A DNA stretch of 64,000 nucleotides from Typhlomys cinereus (GCA_023101885.1 JALPQD010000395.1:2017784-2081783); one strand, 5' to 3'; shown: positions 52,522 to 63,965, counted from the stretch's first letter. Translations and numbers: made by a program. Notes: a model not told the origin generated them from the sequence alone.

Positions 52522-53885
52522 TACCAAACTCACCCAGCCCACATTGAGACACTCAAAAGTAAACCTATGTAACACAGTAATTGCAAGGATTATGAACAAG
52601 AGAGATGGGTTAGGAGGGCCACACCAGAAACAAGGAGAGAGGAGACCATGTTACAGCAGAGAAAATAGGCCTCCATCAAGGTCTGCAAGTAAGTAATGAG
52701 AAACCTGGTTAAGTTCATAGACGTTCTTTCCTGATCTCACCAGAAGGGGAGGGCATATAGTCTAGCAGATAAAAAGTAATGCTCTTGTGTACCTATCAAG
52801 AGTGCTAGTGACTTTTAAACTGAGCATTTTAAAATACAATTTTGTTGGGATTGGAGAGATGGCTTAGGGGTTAAGACTCTGCCTCAGAAGCAAAAGGACC
52901 CGAGTTTGGATCCTGGATCCCATGCAAAAAAAACAGGAAGAAATGGCACAGCTTGCATTTCTGACCCTGGAGGCAGAGCCTGGGAAATCCCCAGAACAAA
53001 GCAAAAAGAAATAAGAAACAATCCAGGATGATTCCTGAAAAGCTTAAAATGAAAAAACTTGATTTTTTTAAAAAAGTGCTCAACTGCATTGTGGATGGGT
53101 AGTTTAGTGGTAGAATTCTCATCTGCTTAAAAAAATCAATTGCAAACACCTGTTAATAAAGATCTTTAAAAACAAACTATGATTTTGTTTTGGCTTCTCC
53201 TGGTTCTCGGCATAAGTCTTAAACTCTTTCTTCTTCTCACCTATAAAACACCTGGATGCCTTTGGAAGTCCCTAGGATAATGCCAAGACTGTAAAGGGGT
53301 ACCCATAATGCCATACCTAACAATAACCCTATTCAGCTCTGAAGTAGATTCGTTGCTCCACCTCCCTCCTAGCAAATGGGTATTGCCTCTTGAGAGGGGG
53401 ATTATAAGGTTGGAACCTCAAGGCACTCTTCCAAATAGATTTGATTTATCCCCAAATCCCACAGCCAAAAAAGGGGTCTCAAATCTTGTATGTCCAACCT
53501 GGGTTGAATTATTTTTTAGTCTCTTAGTTGAATTATTTTTTAGTGACCCCTGGGATGAAGAGGATATTACCTGCTTAGGTTTTTATAAATGTCTTTTCTC
53601 AACTCTGCTTATTGACCTAGTTGGCTCCTTACTCCTCCTTATTGTAAGACTTGGGACTGGAGAGATGGTTAAGGGGTTAAGCCTCTGCTTTATAAGTTTG
53701 GATCCCAGATTCCACATAAAGATTTTAGGTGGAAATAGTATTGTCCTGCACTTCCAGCTCTGGAAGTGGAGCCTGAGAAACTCTAAACCAAAGCAAAGAG
53801 GAAGTAGAGTAATCCTGGGTGATTCCACAAGTCACCCTTGGGTCTTCACAGGCACATGCACACACCTACACATGTACATATCCAT
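52522..53885 (+). repeat. L1 3' UTR and attached tail, one arm of an inverted duplication
   Basis: It continues from L1 ORF2 through two SINEs (52848-53045, 53653-53885) and unclassified DNA. It is nearly identical to 22704-24065 on the opposite strand. Identity ends at CATATCCAT (53884 / 22704). A plus-strand open frame at 53308-53979 is not supported as a gene. Confidence 0.85.
52848..53045 (+). mobile_element. Dimeric tRNA-derived SINE, older subtype
   Basis: Head GGGATTGGAGAGATGGCTTA; partner of 23521-23740. Confidence 0.85.
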
Positions 53886-53900
53886 GCTCATGTACACACA

Positions 53901-53957
<57 letters not shown>
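53653..53957 (+). mobile_element. Dimeric tRNA-derived SINE with long (CA)n tail
   Basis: Head GGGACTGGAGAGATGGTTAA; partner of 22704-22936 up to 53885. The pure (CA)n at 53897-53957 is private to this copy. Confidence 0.88.
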
Positions 53958-53958
<1 letters not shown>

Positions 53959-54800
53959 GAAAACACTCAGCCCCACTGAGACAAGCCAGGAAGTTAGCTC
54001 ATCTGGGAATACCATCAATCAACAGCCAGAGGGGGAATCTTGGTGGGGAGAGTTACCCAACACCCTCCTGGTGACACTAACAACCTTTCCCACAAGGGTT
54101 GAGCACACAGGGTCAGGATTGCATGTGCGAAGGCCAAAGTCTCCAGTCACTGGGGTGTTGTGCAGTGTGTTAGTGGTGCTGGGGTGGTGGGCTCCTCACC
54201 CTGGCTGTCAGCTAACCATGAACATCGTCCAGAGCTCAGGCCACAGCCTGATCTGAGATGGTTCCCTCTCTCTCTCTCTGTGTCTCTCTCTCTCTCCAGC
54301 TATACCAGTAGCCCCAGATGGTCACCCACCTTCCATTCCTCTTTCCAGTACACATGCTGACTCCCTCAGCTCTTCATGCCACTGTGGTGCAGCTGATTGG
54401 ACAGCAGAGCACTCACTCGAGCCAGCTGGTAGCCAGGAGAGCCTACCGCCATGTGGCGTCGGCCAAGTGGCGTCACCAGCACAGAATGTGCCCAGGGAGC
54501 GTCCCCTGGACAGGGTCTTCACTGATGGACAGCCACACTCAGAGGAGGCGGAGCCCGGGCGGCAGGGAAGCTTGCAACTGGGGATGACAGAAGAAGTCCT
54601 TTTGGAAACAGGCTTTGGATCCAGATTGGCCTGGACTCCTCACCATACCATACTGAAGGGACATATGGGTCCCAGACATCCCCACCAGGGGGCCCTGATC
54701 CCAGAATCCTCAGGGGGCACCTCTGCCCCCGACCCCAGCACTAAATCCCTGAATTCCCACACACTGTGGAGGGCTCCAATGATCTAGAGCCCATCCTGCT
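53958..54800. other. No recognisable gene
   Basis: A (CT)n-rich tract at 54268-54298. Open frames show no domains. Confidence 0.4.
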
Positions 54801-54815
54801 CTCTGGGGCCCTTTG

Positions 54816-54903
54816 TTTTTGTTTTTGTTTGTTTGTTTTTTGCACTTTCTTTTTTAAAATTTTTTTTTTATTATTTATTCAATTGTGCATGTGTGCGTGT
54901 GTG

Positions 54904-54949
<46 letters not shown>

Positions 54950-55142
54950 AACAGGGCGAATTGGGGAAACGCCACGGACCGACCGCCTCTACCTCCTCCT
55001 TGTTTACTCTGCCCTATCAGGACCAGAAATGCAGGCCGCCCCCGCTTCTGCCCAGCATCTATACCTGGGGTCTAGGATCCGAACTGAGGACCTTCTGCCT
55101 GCAAGGCAGAGGCTTAACCCCTGAGTCACCTCTCCAGCCCCC
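54816..55142 (-). mobile_element. Dimeric tRNA-derived SINE
   Basis: Head ends at 55142; (TG)n tail at about 54893-54946. Perfect 15-bp target duplication CTCTGGGGCCCTTTG at 54801-54815 and 55143-55157. Confidence 0.95.
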
Positions 55143-55157
55143 CTCTGGGGCCCTTTG

Positions 55158-55660
55158 ACCTGAAGACATTTTATGTGCATGGTCCTGCCATGGCTCCCCT
55201 ATATCTTCACCTATCCATGTCTCCGCTACAATCTCCTCCACTATGCCCCTACACCCCCTGCTTGTCCAAGTCTCCCCTCTGCTATCGCTGCTCCATGACT
55301 CCCTCATGCCCCATCTCCATGCCCACCTTGCCTCAGGAGTCTGACCCTTATCAGTCCACACAAGCCCCTGGCTGCCAGCAGACCCCCCCTCCCCAAGTGC
55401 ATTTGGGACCAGTGTCTTCTTGCGGAATGGCTGTTACCACGTGAGCCACTTGAGCCTCGTGCCACTGCAGGCGTGTTGGTGGACAGCAGCTGAGACCTGC
55501 ACCCTGGGGGAAAGGGGACCAAACACCAGGGGCTGAGCAGGGACAGGCTGAGCAGAAGACAGAGCCAAGAGATGGTGCTTTTGCTACAGCCCGGACCAGG
55601 ACAGCAATGAAACAAACAACTGTGACATATATGCAAGGACTCTGTTGACTGACTGGCTGT
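55158..55660. other. No recognisable gene
   Basis: C-rich DNA. Overlapping open frames on both strands lack recognisable domains. Confidence 0.4.
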
Positions 55661-55667
55661 TTATTTG

Positions 55668-55860
55668 TTTGTTTTTGAGATGGGGTCTCAAGTAGGCAAG
55701 AATAACCTTGAACTTCTGATCCTCCTGCTTCCACTTTTGGAGTGCTGGGATGACAGGCAGACGCCCACCATACCAATCAGTGTGGTCAGAGGTCACTGGT
55801 GTATGGTAAGGCAAGCATGTTCCCAGCTGGCCTGCATCCCCAGCCTTCCCCACACTAGAG
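55668..55860 (-). mobile_element. B1 (7SL-derived) SINE joined to a tRNA-like part
   Basis: TTTTTGAGATGGGGTCTCAA, CTTGAACTTCTGATCCTCCT, AGTGCTGGGATGACAGGCAG are B1/Alu text in reverse. A possible ID-type segment follows to CCCCAGCC, as in rodent B4. Confidence 0.75.
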
Positions 55861-55900
55861 ACTGAGCCAGCCATGGAGACGCAGATACAGCTACACACAC

Positions 55901-56290
55901 AAGGGGCTGGAGAGATAGCTCAGGGGTTAAGACTCTGCCTCAAAAGCAGAAGGTCCTGAGTTCAGATCCCAAGTCCCATGCCAAAAAAATCCCCCCCCCA
56001 AAAAAACAAAAAAACCAACAAGTGTAAAGGGCTGCAGCCTGTGCTTCCAGTTCTGGTGGGAGGAGCCTGGGAAACCCCAGAGGGAAACAAGGTGGAGGTC
56101 GTGAGTTCAGATGCCAGTACAAACGTAAAAACATCAGGCAGAAAGGATGGTGGCCAGTACTTCCTGCCCTGGTGGACAGAGCCTGGGAAATCCCAGAGTG
56201 ATGTAAGTAGAAGCAATCCAGGATTATTCCAGAAGTCACCCTTAGTCCTACACAGGGATACCCAGTGCCCTCTGACAGACACACACACAT
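55901..56290 (+). mobile_element. Dimeric SINE with internal duplication
   Basis: Head GGGGCTGGAGAGATAGCTCA; two right-monomer-like segments (about 56030-56100 and 56140-56290) with GGAGCCTGGGAAACCCCAGA and GAGCCTGGGAAATCCCAGAG. Ends GCCCTCTGACAGACACACAC. Possibly two copies fused by recombination. Confidence 0.8.
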
Positions 56291-57061
56291 GTTCCGCTCC
56301 CTCTTCAGATCCGCCTTTTCTCCGTTCCCAGAGAATTAGTTGGGCAGATGTTGTGGGACTACATAATCAAATTTTTTCCATTCCTTTTCGGCAGCATGGT
56401 GAATCCACTCTTCCTTTGTTTTATTTGTTTTTCGACTTTTACAAGCATACTGAGTGTGCATCCCAGCCTCCCTTCCCCCTCCTCTCCCTCCATCCCCTCC
56501 CTTCCCTTCACTACTCACCCTTCCTTAAAAAAAGAACAAAGAACCTTACACAGGGGATTAAGGCAAGATTTACTAATGGAGAAAAAGAAAGGAACTCACA
56601 GTATCAGAGGGGGGCAAGGGAGCCCCCAATGGATGGCAAGATCAGGCATTGAGCTTTTCCTTGTTGGTTTGTTTTAGTATTTTTTAAACTGATTGAGCTT
56701 TTGTTCTCCCCTTGTCTGATTGGTGTGTCTTATGGGGGCTCAACTCGAGGTTGAGCTGTGTCTTTGCGGAATTTGTCTACATTGGAGAAGCTCATCTCTA
56801 TTTTCTTCCTGAACACAGGGCTGGGGAAGTTGGGTTCCTTATCTCTAAGGGGGCTGGAACCCCATGAGTGACAGGGTGTGTGTAATCCCAGCAGAACACT
56901 CTGGGAGGCCGAGTTTATTAGAGGAGAGAAGGCTGGAACTCACAGACAGGCAGTCCATGAGGGGCAAGGGAACCCTGGAGGACTCATGGACTCCAGGTAT
57001 CTACATCTCTGGGGTCTCTACATCTCATTGGTCTGTTCATTATTGGGTGCAACCTAGTTGA
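56291..57061. other. No recognisable gene
   Basis: No domain or repeat that I can name. A C-rich pyrimidine tract lies at 56465-56520. Confidence 0.35.
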
Positions 57062-57274
57062 TCTTGTGGCATGTGTGTGTTTGTGTGTCTCTGTGTGTCT
57101 GTGGAGGTACAAGGATGACTTCAGGAATATCCTGGATTGCTCTACCTCCTTGTTTCCCTCTGAGTTTCCCAGGCTCTGTCTTCCAAGGCTGGAAATGCAG
57201 GATCTGGGATCAGAACTCAGGACCTTCTTCTAGTGAGGCAGAATCTTGATCCCTGAGCCATCTCTCAAGCCCCA
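57062..57274 (-). mobile_element. Dimeric tRNA-derived SINE, partly deleted
   Basis: TG tail, CTGTGGAGGTACAAGGATGA, ATCCTGGATTGCTCTACCTC, head complement ending TCTCTCAAGCCC. Part of the linker between monomers is missing. Confidence 0.85.
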
Positions 57275-57803
57275 TCCCGGGGTTTCAATAGAGGCTCAGA
57301 CTCAAGCACAGTCTAACTGTCCTGGTGTGGGGATCATCCCCCCATTGCTCACCCATCTTCTTCTGAACTTTCAATGTCCTGCAAGGTGTCTAGAGACAGC
57401 TCCTAGAGACAAGCTCCTCCTAGGCTGGCAGCAGCTGAAGCCTTTTCTTTTCCCCACCAAGAAATTCCTGGGGAAATTCCAGTGACAGGGTCTATTGTTC
57501 AGCGGAGGAAGCCAAAGGGAGGGGACAAAACTTCTTTACTGGGGCCAGGACAGCTGCATGGGAGACAGGTAGAGGAGAAGCTGAGGGGGGGATAGGAGGG
57601 AGGAGAGTGTGGGATGTGTGGGGTGGTCTGGCCAGTTATCTCTTCCTAGGACACCATCCAGCTCATCTGACGCTAACCACTTCTAAAAGCCCCTCTCCAG
57701 GATTTTTTTTCTTCCTTTCATGTGTGCATGTTTGCTTGCATGTGTGTGTGTACATGCTTGCCAGTGCTATCTTTTTTTGTTTTTTAAATATCCAGGTTGT
57801 TTT

Positions 57804-58076
57804 GGGGCTGGAGAGGTGGCTCAGGGGTTAAGCCTCTGTCTTGCAGGCGGAAGGTCCTGAGTTCGGATCCTAGACCCCACGTATAGATGTCGGTCAGAAG
57901 TGGGGGCGGCCTGCGTTTCAGGTCCTGGTAGGGTGGAGCCTGTGAATCCCAGGGCGGAGTAAACAAGGAGGAGGTGGTCCATGGTGGTTCCCGAATTCGT
58001 CCGTGGTTCTACACACACATACATGCATACACGCACACACACATACACGCGCACAATTGAATAAATTATAAAAAAA
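57804..58076 (+). mobile_element. Dimeric tRNA-derived SINE
   Basis: Complete head to tail; target duplication ATCCAGGTTGTTTT (57790-57803) and ATCCATGTTGTTTT (58077-58090), one mismatch. Confidence 0.94.
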
Positions 58077-58099
58077 ATCCATGTTGTTTTAACTTTTTG

Positions 58100-58100
<1 letters not shown>

Positions 58101-58153
<53 letters not shown>

Positions 58154-58186
58154 ACTCTATCTATCTATCTAACTATCTATCTATCT
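58101..58186. repeat. (CTAT)n microsatellite
   Basis: About 20 tetranucleotide units with two interruptions, running directly into the (TG)n tail of the next SINE. Confidence 0.97.
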
Positions 58187-58187
58187 G

Positions 58188-58458
58188 TGTGAGTGTGTGT
58201 GTGTGTGTGTGTGTGTACGTGCCAAAGAGCAATATGGGTCCCTGTGGAGGACGAAGGGAGACTTTGGGAATCGTCCTGAATTGCTTCTTCCTCCTTTTTG
58301 CTTCCCTCTGGGATTTCCCAGGCTCCACCTTCCAGAGCCTGAAGTGCAGGCCACCTCTGTTTCCAACTGGCGTTTTTTTACATGGGACCTGGGATCGAAA
58401 CTCAAAACATTCTGCTTATGGGGTAAAGTATTAACCCCTGAGCCGTCTCTCCAGCCCC
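58188..58458 (-). mobile_element. Dimeric tRNA-derived SINE, older subtype
   Basis: (TG)n tail, CCCTGTGGAGGACGAAGGGA, GAATTGCTTCTTCCTCC, head complement ending TCTCTCCAGCCCC. Confidence 0.9.
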
Positions 58459-58510
58459 ATGTCCAGGTTCTTGTATTCAGGAGTTGAAGATTGAAAAATA
58501 GAACATCTGG

Positions 58511-58759
58511 AGGCTGGAGAGATGGCTCAGAAGTTAAGACTCTGTCTTGCAAGCAGAAGGTCCTGAGTTCAGATCCCAGGTCCCACATAAAAAAGCCAAG
58601 CAGAAGGGTTATAAACCCTGGTGGGCAGAACCTGGGAAATCCCAGATTGAAGCAAGAAGGAAGTAACGCAATCCAGGAAGATTCCCTGAGTCACCCTGGG
58701 TGACAGTCCCCTCTGACACACAGACACATAAAATAAGTAAAATATTTAAATAATATATT

Positions 58760-58763
<4 letters not shown>
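58511..58763 (+). mobile_element. Dimeric tRNA-derived SINE, older subtype
   Basis: Head GGCTGGAGAGATGGCTCAGA; right monomer with CCTGGGAAATCCCAGATTGA; ends CTGACACACAGACACATAAA. Its A/T-rich tail was the target of an ID insertion. Confidence 0.88.
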
Positions 58764-58795
<32 letters not shown>

Positions 58796-58872
58796 CCGGT
58801 GCTGGGGACCGAACCCAGGGCCTAGCGCTTGCTAGGCAAGCGCTCTACCACTGAGCTAAATCCCCAACGCCC
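58764..58872 (-). mobile_element. ID element (BC1-derived SINE)
   Basis: The minus strand reads GTTGGGGATTTAGCTCAGTG, GGTAGAGCGCTTGCCTAGCA, AGGCCCTGGGTTCGGTCCCC and then about 35 A. Perfect 16-bp target duplication AAATAATATATTTCTT at 58748-58763 and 58873-58888. Head close to consensus and a long pure A tail indicate a recent insertion. Confidence 0.97.
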
Positions 58873-58904
58873 AAATAATATATTTCTTAAAAAAAGAAAA
58901 ATAG

Positions 58905-59236
58905 CCCTTTACACCCTCACCTCGCGCCCTAGGTAAGTCTCCGCCCACGCACCGCCCACCAAGACACCAGGTCAGCCCACAGGGACCCGGCTCCGACTCC
59001 CACCATCCAGCCGGAGCCGCACGGGGACTGAGGGACACGGAGGACCTCCCCCTGCGTCCAGGCCCCGCCCCAGCTGCCCTTGGGTTAAATAGCTCCACGC
59101 CGACGCCCCCATACTCCCTTTACACCCCACCCCGCTCCGCCAGTCGGGTCGCACGCCCGGTCCAGCCGTGCCCGCCCACCAGGACCCCAGGCCAAATAAT
59201 TCAGTTTAGTGAAATTGAGAGATCTTAAGAGTTAAA
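58905..59236 (+). promoter_or_regulatory. L1 5' UTR with a second monomer type
   Basis: CCCTTTACACCC with following GCCCACCA.GAC.CCAGG text occurs at 58905 and again at 59116, a period of about 211 bp; the last unit is partial. The sequence is unlike the 129-bp monomer at 29902-30108, although the ORF1 proteins are close. Confidence 0.65.
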
Positions 59237-60158
59237 ATGACAATGCCAAAGTCAAAGTGCAAATCCATGAGAAGCAACACTCAAGTAAACAAATTTCCCA
59301 CTGAAGAAATTAATCCCATAATGTTAGACTCCAACAAGAACAAACCCACGGAAAAAGGCCAAGAAAGCCTCACCCAGGATAAAGACTTTCAAAATATGAT
59401 CATTACCATGTTCAATACTATGAAAGGAAATCCGGGAGGAATTACATAATCGAATCAATCGCTTTGAAGAGGAACACAACAGACATCTGGAGGAGTTGAG
59501 AAAAACAGTGCAAGAAACAAAAAGTGGCATACAGCAGTTAAAACAGACTCAAGCAGAGTTTAAAATTGAGCTAAAAGACAAGTTATCTTCAACCCAGAAT
59601 GCCACAGAGAGTCTTATCAACAGAACTAACGAAGCAGAAAACAGAATTTCAGACCTTGAAGATAAAGTGGGAGTACTAACCAGCTCAATGGAAGAGATTG
59701 TTAAAGCCAAAAAGATACTTGAGAGAAATATCCAAGAGATACGGGACACCCTGAAGAAGCCTAACATGCGTATTCATGGAATACCAGAGCAAGAATCTCA
59801 AAATACCACCCCTGAGGAAATTTTTCAAACGATCATCGAGGAAAACTTTCCTCATCTAAAAAAAGATAGGCCCATCCATATACAAGAGGCATTCCGCACC
59901 CCAAACAGATACGACCAAAATAGAAGCACGCTGCGGCAAATAATAGTTAAAACACTCCACATTCAAGATAAAGAACTGGTGCTGAGAGCTTCAAGGGAGA
60001 AAAAACAAGTCACTTTTAAAGGTAAACCTGTTAAAATAACAAATGACTTCTCAGTCGAAACAGTAAAAGCAAGAAGAAGAGCTTGGAGAGACATACTTCA
60101 AGTATTGAATGAGCAAAAATGTCAATCCAGGCTGATTACCCTGCAAAACTATCCGTAA
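59237..60158 (+). pseudogene. L1 ORF1: L1 ORF1, one frameshift
   Basis: From ATG 59237 the frame stops at 59449; the rest (coiled coil, MRIHGIPEQESQNTTPEEIF, RTPNRYDQNR, RRAWRDILQVLNEQKC) is open from about 59457 to 60158. Over most of the length it is about 85-90% identical to the protein at 28296-29255 by eye. Confidence 0.9.
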
Positions 60159-61209
60159 TGATCGAGGGGAGAAAGAAAAATTTTCCAGCACAAAGACAAC
60201 TTTAGGGATACCTGTCCACCAAACCAGGCGTAGAAAAATGCTAGAAATGATACTCAAGCATGAAGAAAAAAACGGCATATCCAGGAGAACAGAAGGCAAA
60301 TTAACACATTAAAAGCGAAGCAATATACTTATAAAAGCTACTAAACTAATAAATGTCTGGAATAATAGTTTCTCCATTATAACACTAAATGTTAATGGAC
60401 TTAATTCACCGATCAAGAGACACAGATTACAAATGGATTAAAAATCACTCCATCAATCTGCTGCCTGCCGGAAACCCATCTCACCACAAAAGATAGGCCT
60501 GCTCTAAAAATAAAGGCTGGTCAACAATTCTACAAGCAATGGAAGCAGAAAAACAGGCAGGGGTAGCCATTATGCTTTCAGAGAAAGTGGACTTCAAACC
60601 AAAGAAAATTATAAGAGCACGGATGGATACTACATTTTAGTCACAGGTACAATTCACCAGGAAGACTTCACCATACTGAACATTATTGCACCCAATACGG
60701 GCCCCTCCACATTCATTAAGAAAACCCTACAGCGTCTAAAGCAAGAATCAACCCCCAAACGATAATTCTTGGGGACTTCAACACCGCCCTCTCAACATGG
60801 GTAGATCAACAGGTCAAAAGCTTAACAGAGACACTTTGGAACTTAATCAAACCCTGAAAGAAATGGACCTTACAGATCTCTATCGAACTTTTCACCCACG
60901 CACCAAAGAATACACATTTTTCTCAGCCACACGGAACTTTCTCCAAATAGATCACATTTGGGCCACAAAAATGAATCTACACATATACAAGAAAGTTGAA
61001 ATTCTAACCTGTGCCCTATCAGACCACCACGGCCTAAAGCTGGACATCCACAACACATCAAACAAGGTCTAGAGACCAGGCTCCGAAGGCAGCGGGAACA
61101 GCAGCAACATGATGGAAAAGGTGATGCTCCAAGTCAGCCAGGGAGGGAGGCAGCAACTCTTGGGCATCCTACCTGGAGGGTCCCTATTCCTAACTCGGTG
61201 TGCTGCTTT

Positions 61210-61400
61210 CATCTAGTGGTCAGATATGGTAATTGCATGGGCCTTGGGGCAGAGGGGCAGAGAGGCAGAGAGGGAGGGGACAACTTTTGAAGTTGATTCT
61301 TTCCCATGTGGCCTTCTGGAGATCAAATCAGACTTCAGGTTTGTGAGCAGGTGTCTTACATGCTCAGCAGTTTCATGGCCCTTATATATTGCTCTCTCTC
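61210..61400 (-). mobile_element. B3-like SINE fragment
   Basis: GGGACAACTTTTGAAGTTGATTC, CCATGTGGCCTTCTGGAGAT and a degraded head near 61375, in the order expected for B3 (first motif abbreviated as GGGACAACTTTTGAAG). Confidence 0.5.
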
Positions 61401-61422
61401 CCTCTTCTCTCTCTCTCCGAAT

Positions 61423-61911
61423 CAACTAACCAAACTCCTTGATCCTTTCATAAATGAAGCAAGAAAGGAAGAAGGACAAGAAAGCATTTGGAAAAGTGAG
61501 TGTCCAAGGGGGCCAAGATTTCAGCATCAGAGACAGCGACCCCGATCCTCCCCAGTGGAGACCTAGGGTCCCCAGACTCCTGTGCTTGCAGGATGTGAGC
61601 ACCAGTAGGCAGCAGTGAGCCGAGGCACCAAGGACCAGACCTGGAGGCTGCTTGTTTGGAAAACAATGAAAAACAGAAAAAGTTCAGGTCCCCGGGTTTT
61701 TAAATGTCCACCTTCTTCCATTCCTCTCTCAGTGCTATACGCAGGAGAGATTTTGGGGGTACATGACATTTGCATTCTCTTTTTCTTGTTTTTTGAATCT
61801 GGGGAGGGTACCTCGTGGGTGAGCATTCAACTGCAAGGTTCCTTCTTGGTCCTCTCTATTTCGATGTGGTAGGTCAAAGTCACACAGTTTATTTCTTTGA
61901 AATATTGTTTT
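61423..61911. other. No recognisable gene
   Basis: Short frames without domains. Confidence 0.35.
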
Positions 61912-62098
61912 TTGGGCATTTGCCCATTGTGGCACTCCACATGTGGAGTCCATGAGTTGGTTTCTAGCTCTTGCCCATCATGGATTCCATGCCTGGAGTT
62001 CATGAGATCTCAGGGGTGCCCTAGCCCCTCATGGGACTCTACATGTGGAGTCTGTGAGTTCTGTTCTCTCCTCTAATAAATGATACCTTAATCCTTGT
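61912..62098 (+). mobile_element. Palindrome-rich LTR-like repeat, copy 3
   Basis: CACTCCACATGTGGAGTC and ACTCTACATGTGGAGTC pairs replace the AGTGCCATGAG pairs of copies 1-2, with the same GCCCTAGCCCCTCATGG spacer. Ends TCTAATAAATGATACCTTAA. Confidence 0.55.
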
Positions 62099-62100
62099 GA

Positions 62101-62454
62101 TAGTTAATCCTGGCTGTCAACTTCACCACACTTGGCATTAACTAGGATCAGCTGAGATCACCTCAAGAGTATGTCTAGGTCACACATTTGCAATACACAG
62201 TCCAGCCCTAAATCCAATCAGAATCTCCCAGGAGTGGACCAGATAAAAGAAACCACAGTACAGAAAAATTTGAGGAGACTCCAGGATGTCTGTGGTGATT
62301 TAGCGGCCTCCATCTTCAGCCACCAGCCATGTTGCCTCCATCATGAAAGACTGTTTCTCCCCCTGGAACCATAAGCTGAAGAAATCTCCCGTCTCCTTTA
62401 AGTTGTTTGACTTTGGTGTTTCTCTCATAGCAACAGTTAAAAGTAACCATTACA
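62101..62454 (+). mobile_element. Putative solo LTR (best copy of its family here)
   Basis: TGATAGTTAATCCTGGCTGT at the start and AAAGTAACCATTACA at the end (TG...CA). There are related pieces at 43979-44405 (inverted) and 46795-46945. Target duplication not evident. Family not assigned. Confidence 0.5.
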
Positions 62455-62466
62455 ATCCTCAAAAAA

Positions 62467-62672
62467 CATATTTTTTTTGGTTGTGATACGGTCTCATGTC
62501 TCAAGCTCCCTAGGCTGACCTTAAGCATCTGATTTCCTTGGCTCTACCTCTTGAAAGCGGATGTTACAGGCAGACACCATGATGCCCGGTTTGTGTGGTA
62601 TTGGAGGTAGATCCCAGTGCTTCATATGTGCTAGAGAAGCACACTGCCAACTGATTTACATCTCCAGCCCTC
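62467..62672 (-). mobile_element. B1 joined to ID-like part (B4-type SINE)
   Basis: T-run, CGGTCTCATGTCTCAAGCTC, TGTTACAGGCAGACACCATG (B1 in reverse), then GGTAGATCCCAGTGCTTCAT and ATTTACATCTCCAGCCC (tRNA-like head in reverse). Confidence 0.7.
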
Positions 62673-62960
62673 AGTTTAGAATGCTTGTATGTGTAGGTAT
62701 GTTGTACACATGAGCATCATATGTATGCGTTATATGTGTGCACATGTGGATGCCAGAGGCTGATATGAGGATCTCCCTCACTTGCTCTCCATCTTAACTT
62801 TTCAACTAATTGGCCAGCAAGCTCCTGGGGTCCTCTCATCTCCACCTGCCTTCAGTGCTGGTTTCCAGATGCACTTGCCTTTTTACCTGGCCATGGAATG
62901 TACTCGCCAATCCACTGTAAGCATTTTACCTGCTCCGCCATCAACTCTCAACTTACCCTT

Positions 62961-63016
62961 TTATTTATTTATTTATTTATTTATTTATTATTTATTATTA
63001 TTTATTTATTTATTTG
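62961..63016. repeat. (TTTA)n microsatellite
   Basis: Tetranucleotide run with one break. Confidence 0.95.
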
Positions 63017-63965
63017 CTTTATGATAATATAAAAGGAATAGGCCTGTGGTGATGGTAGAAATCATATTCCATGTTGAATGTTGGTCTTTTCCTATGCACA
63101 GGTTCAACAGTGCTGTGTGGTAATGGCAACCCCCAGGCAGCCTCGAGATCACCAGAGGAAGCAGCTGAGACACTGCGGTTGTTGTGCGGCAAAGTTGTGG
63201 TAATCAGCAGGCCCAGAGACCAATTGCATGTTCTACCCATGGTAGTATTCCTACATCGGGCACAACACGTGGACACCATCATAATTTGGGGGCCATCTGT
63301 CAGTTCCATAGGCATGGCCACTGTGACGGTTGAAATCTCCAGAACAAGCTTCCTGTCCTTTGGACTTGTCCACATCCCTCTGGCCTCTTGATGGGGTTCT
63401 TCTGCCTGCCCCAGAACCAATCACATTCTGGAAGGCCGAGAGCCAGTCTAGGGGATAACTGAGCTGAAACTGCTCATGTCATCTTTGGCCAATGGTTGTT
63501 TGTTTATTTTTATTAAGCCTCAGTTGTCACTGATGAATTCTACACTCACAGTGGTTAACCCAAACCTGGCCTCACTTCCTGTCAGAAGCCTCCTGCTCTT
63601 TCTGCTCCCAATGATCCCAATGATCCCAGTTCTCTGTGCTCCCAGTTTTCCCAGTGCTCACATGTTCCCCAGTGCTCCTGACTCACTAGGCAGAAGACAA
63701 TTGGAGGAAAACATGCTTACAAGTCTGGTCCAGATCAGAGAAGACATTGATGTGTTTGTACTCACAGTGACGTCAGCTTTGAGTGAATGACAGTGGGATA
63801 GAGTCTCTGGGCACCCAGGGGATGGTCAGGTACACACCCATGTGTCAAGTTGAGGTCGGGGCATGGCAAGAAGGACTCAACTCCAGACAGGTGTCTGAGC
63901 TCCTGTCTCTACACGCAGGGAAAACTGAGCAGGAACATCTGACTCATCTCCTTTGGCCAGAAAGA
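63017..63965. other. No recognisable gene
   Basis: Open frames of about 105-133 codons exist on both strands (63019-63420 minus, 63071-63391 plus, 63476-63790 plus) but overlap each other and have no domains. Confidence 0.35.

Larger units (their letters stand above)
58905..61072 (+). mobile_element. L1 5' half: promoter monomers, ORF1, start of ORF2; 3' part missing
   Basis: A GC-rich 5' region (58905-59200) precedes ORF1 (59237-60158, with a frameshift near 59445) and the ORF2 endonuclease region (about 60360-61072, with several shifts; [12 protein letters not shown] and [10 protein letters not shown] visible). It stops at ACATCAAACAAG (61068-61072) where the 23741-30108 copy continues. 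Loss of the 3' end with retention of the 5' end is opposite to normal L1 truncation, so a later deletion or rearrangement is likely. Confidence 0.92.

Noticed and set aside
58096..58230. (CTAT)n plus (TG)n as an unusual structured locus
   Set aside because: Ordinary microsatellite expansion next to a SINE tail.
63019..63420. 133-codon minus-strand frame near the right end
   Set aside because: No domain, an overlapping frame of similar length on the other strand, and no splice or promoter context.
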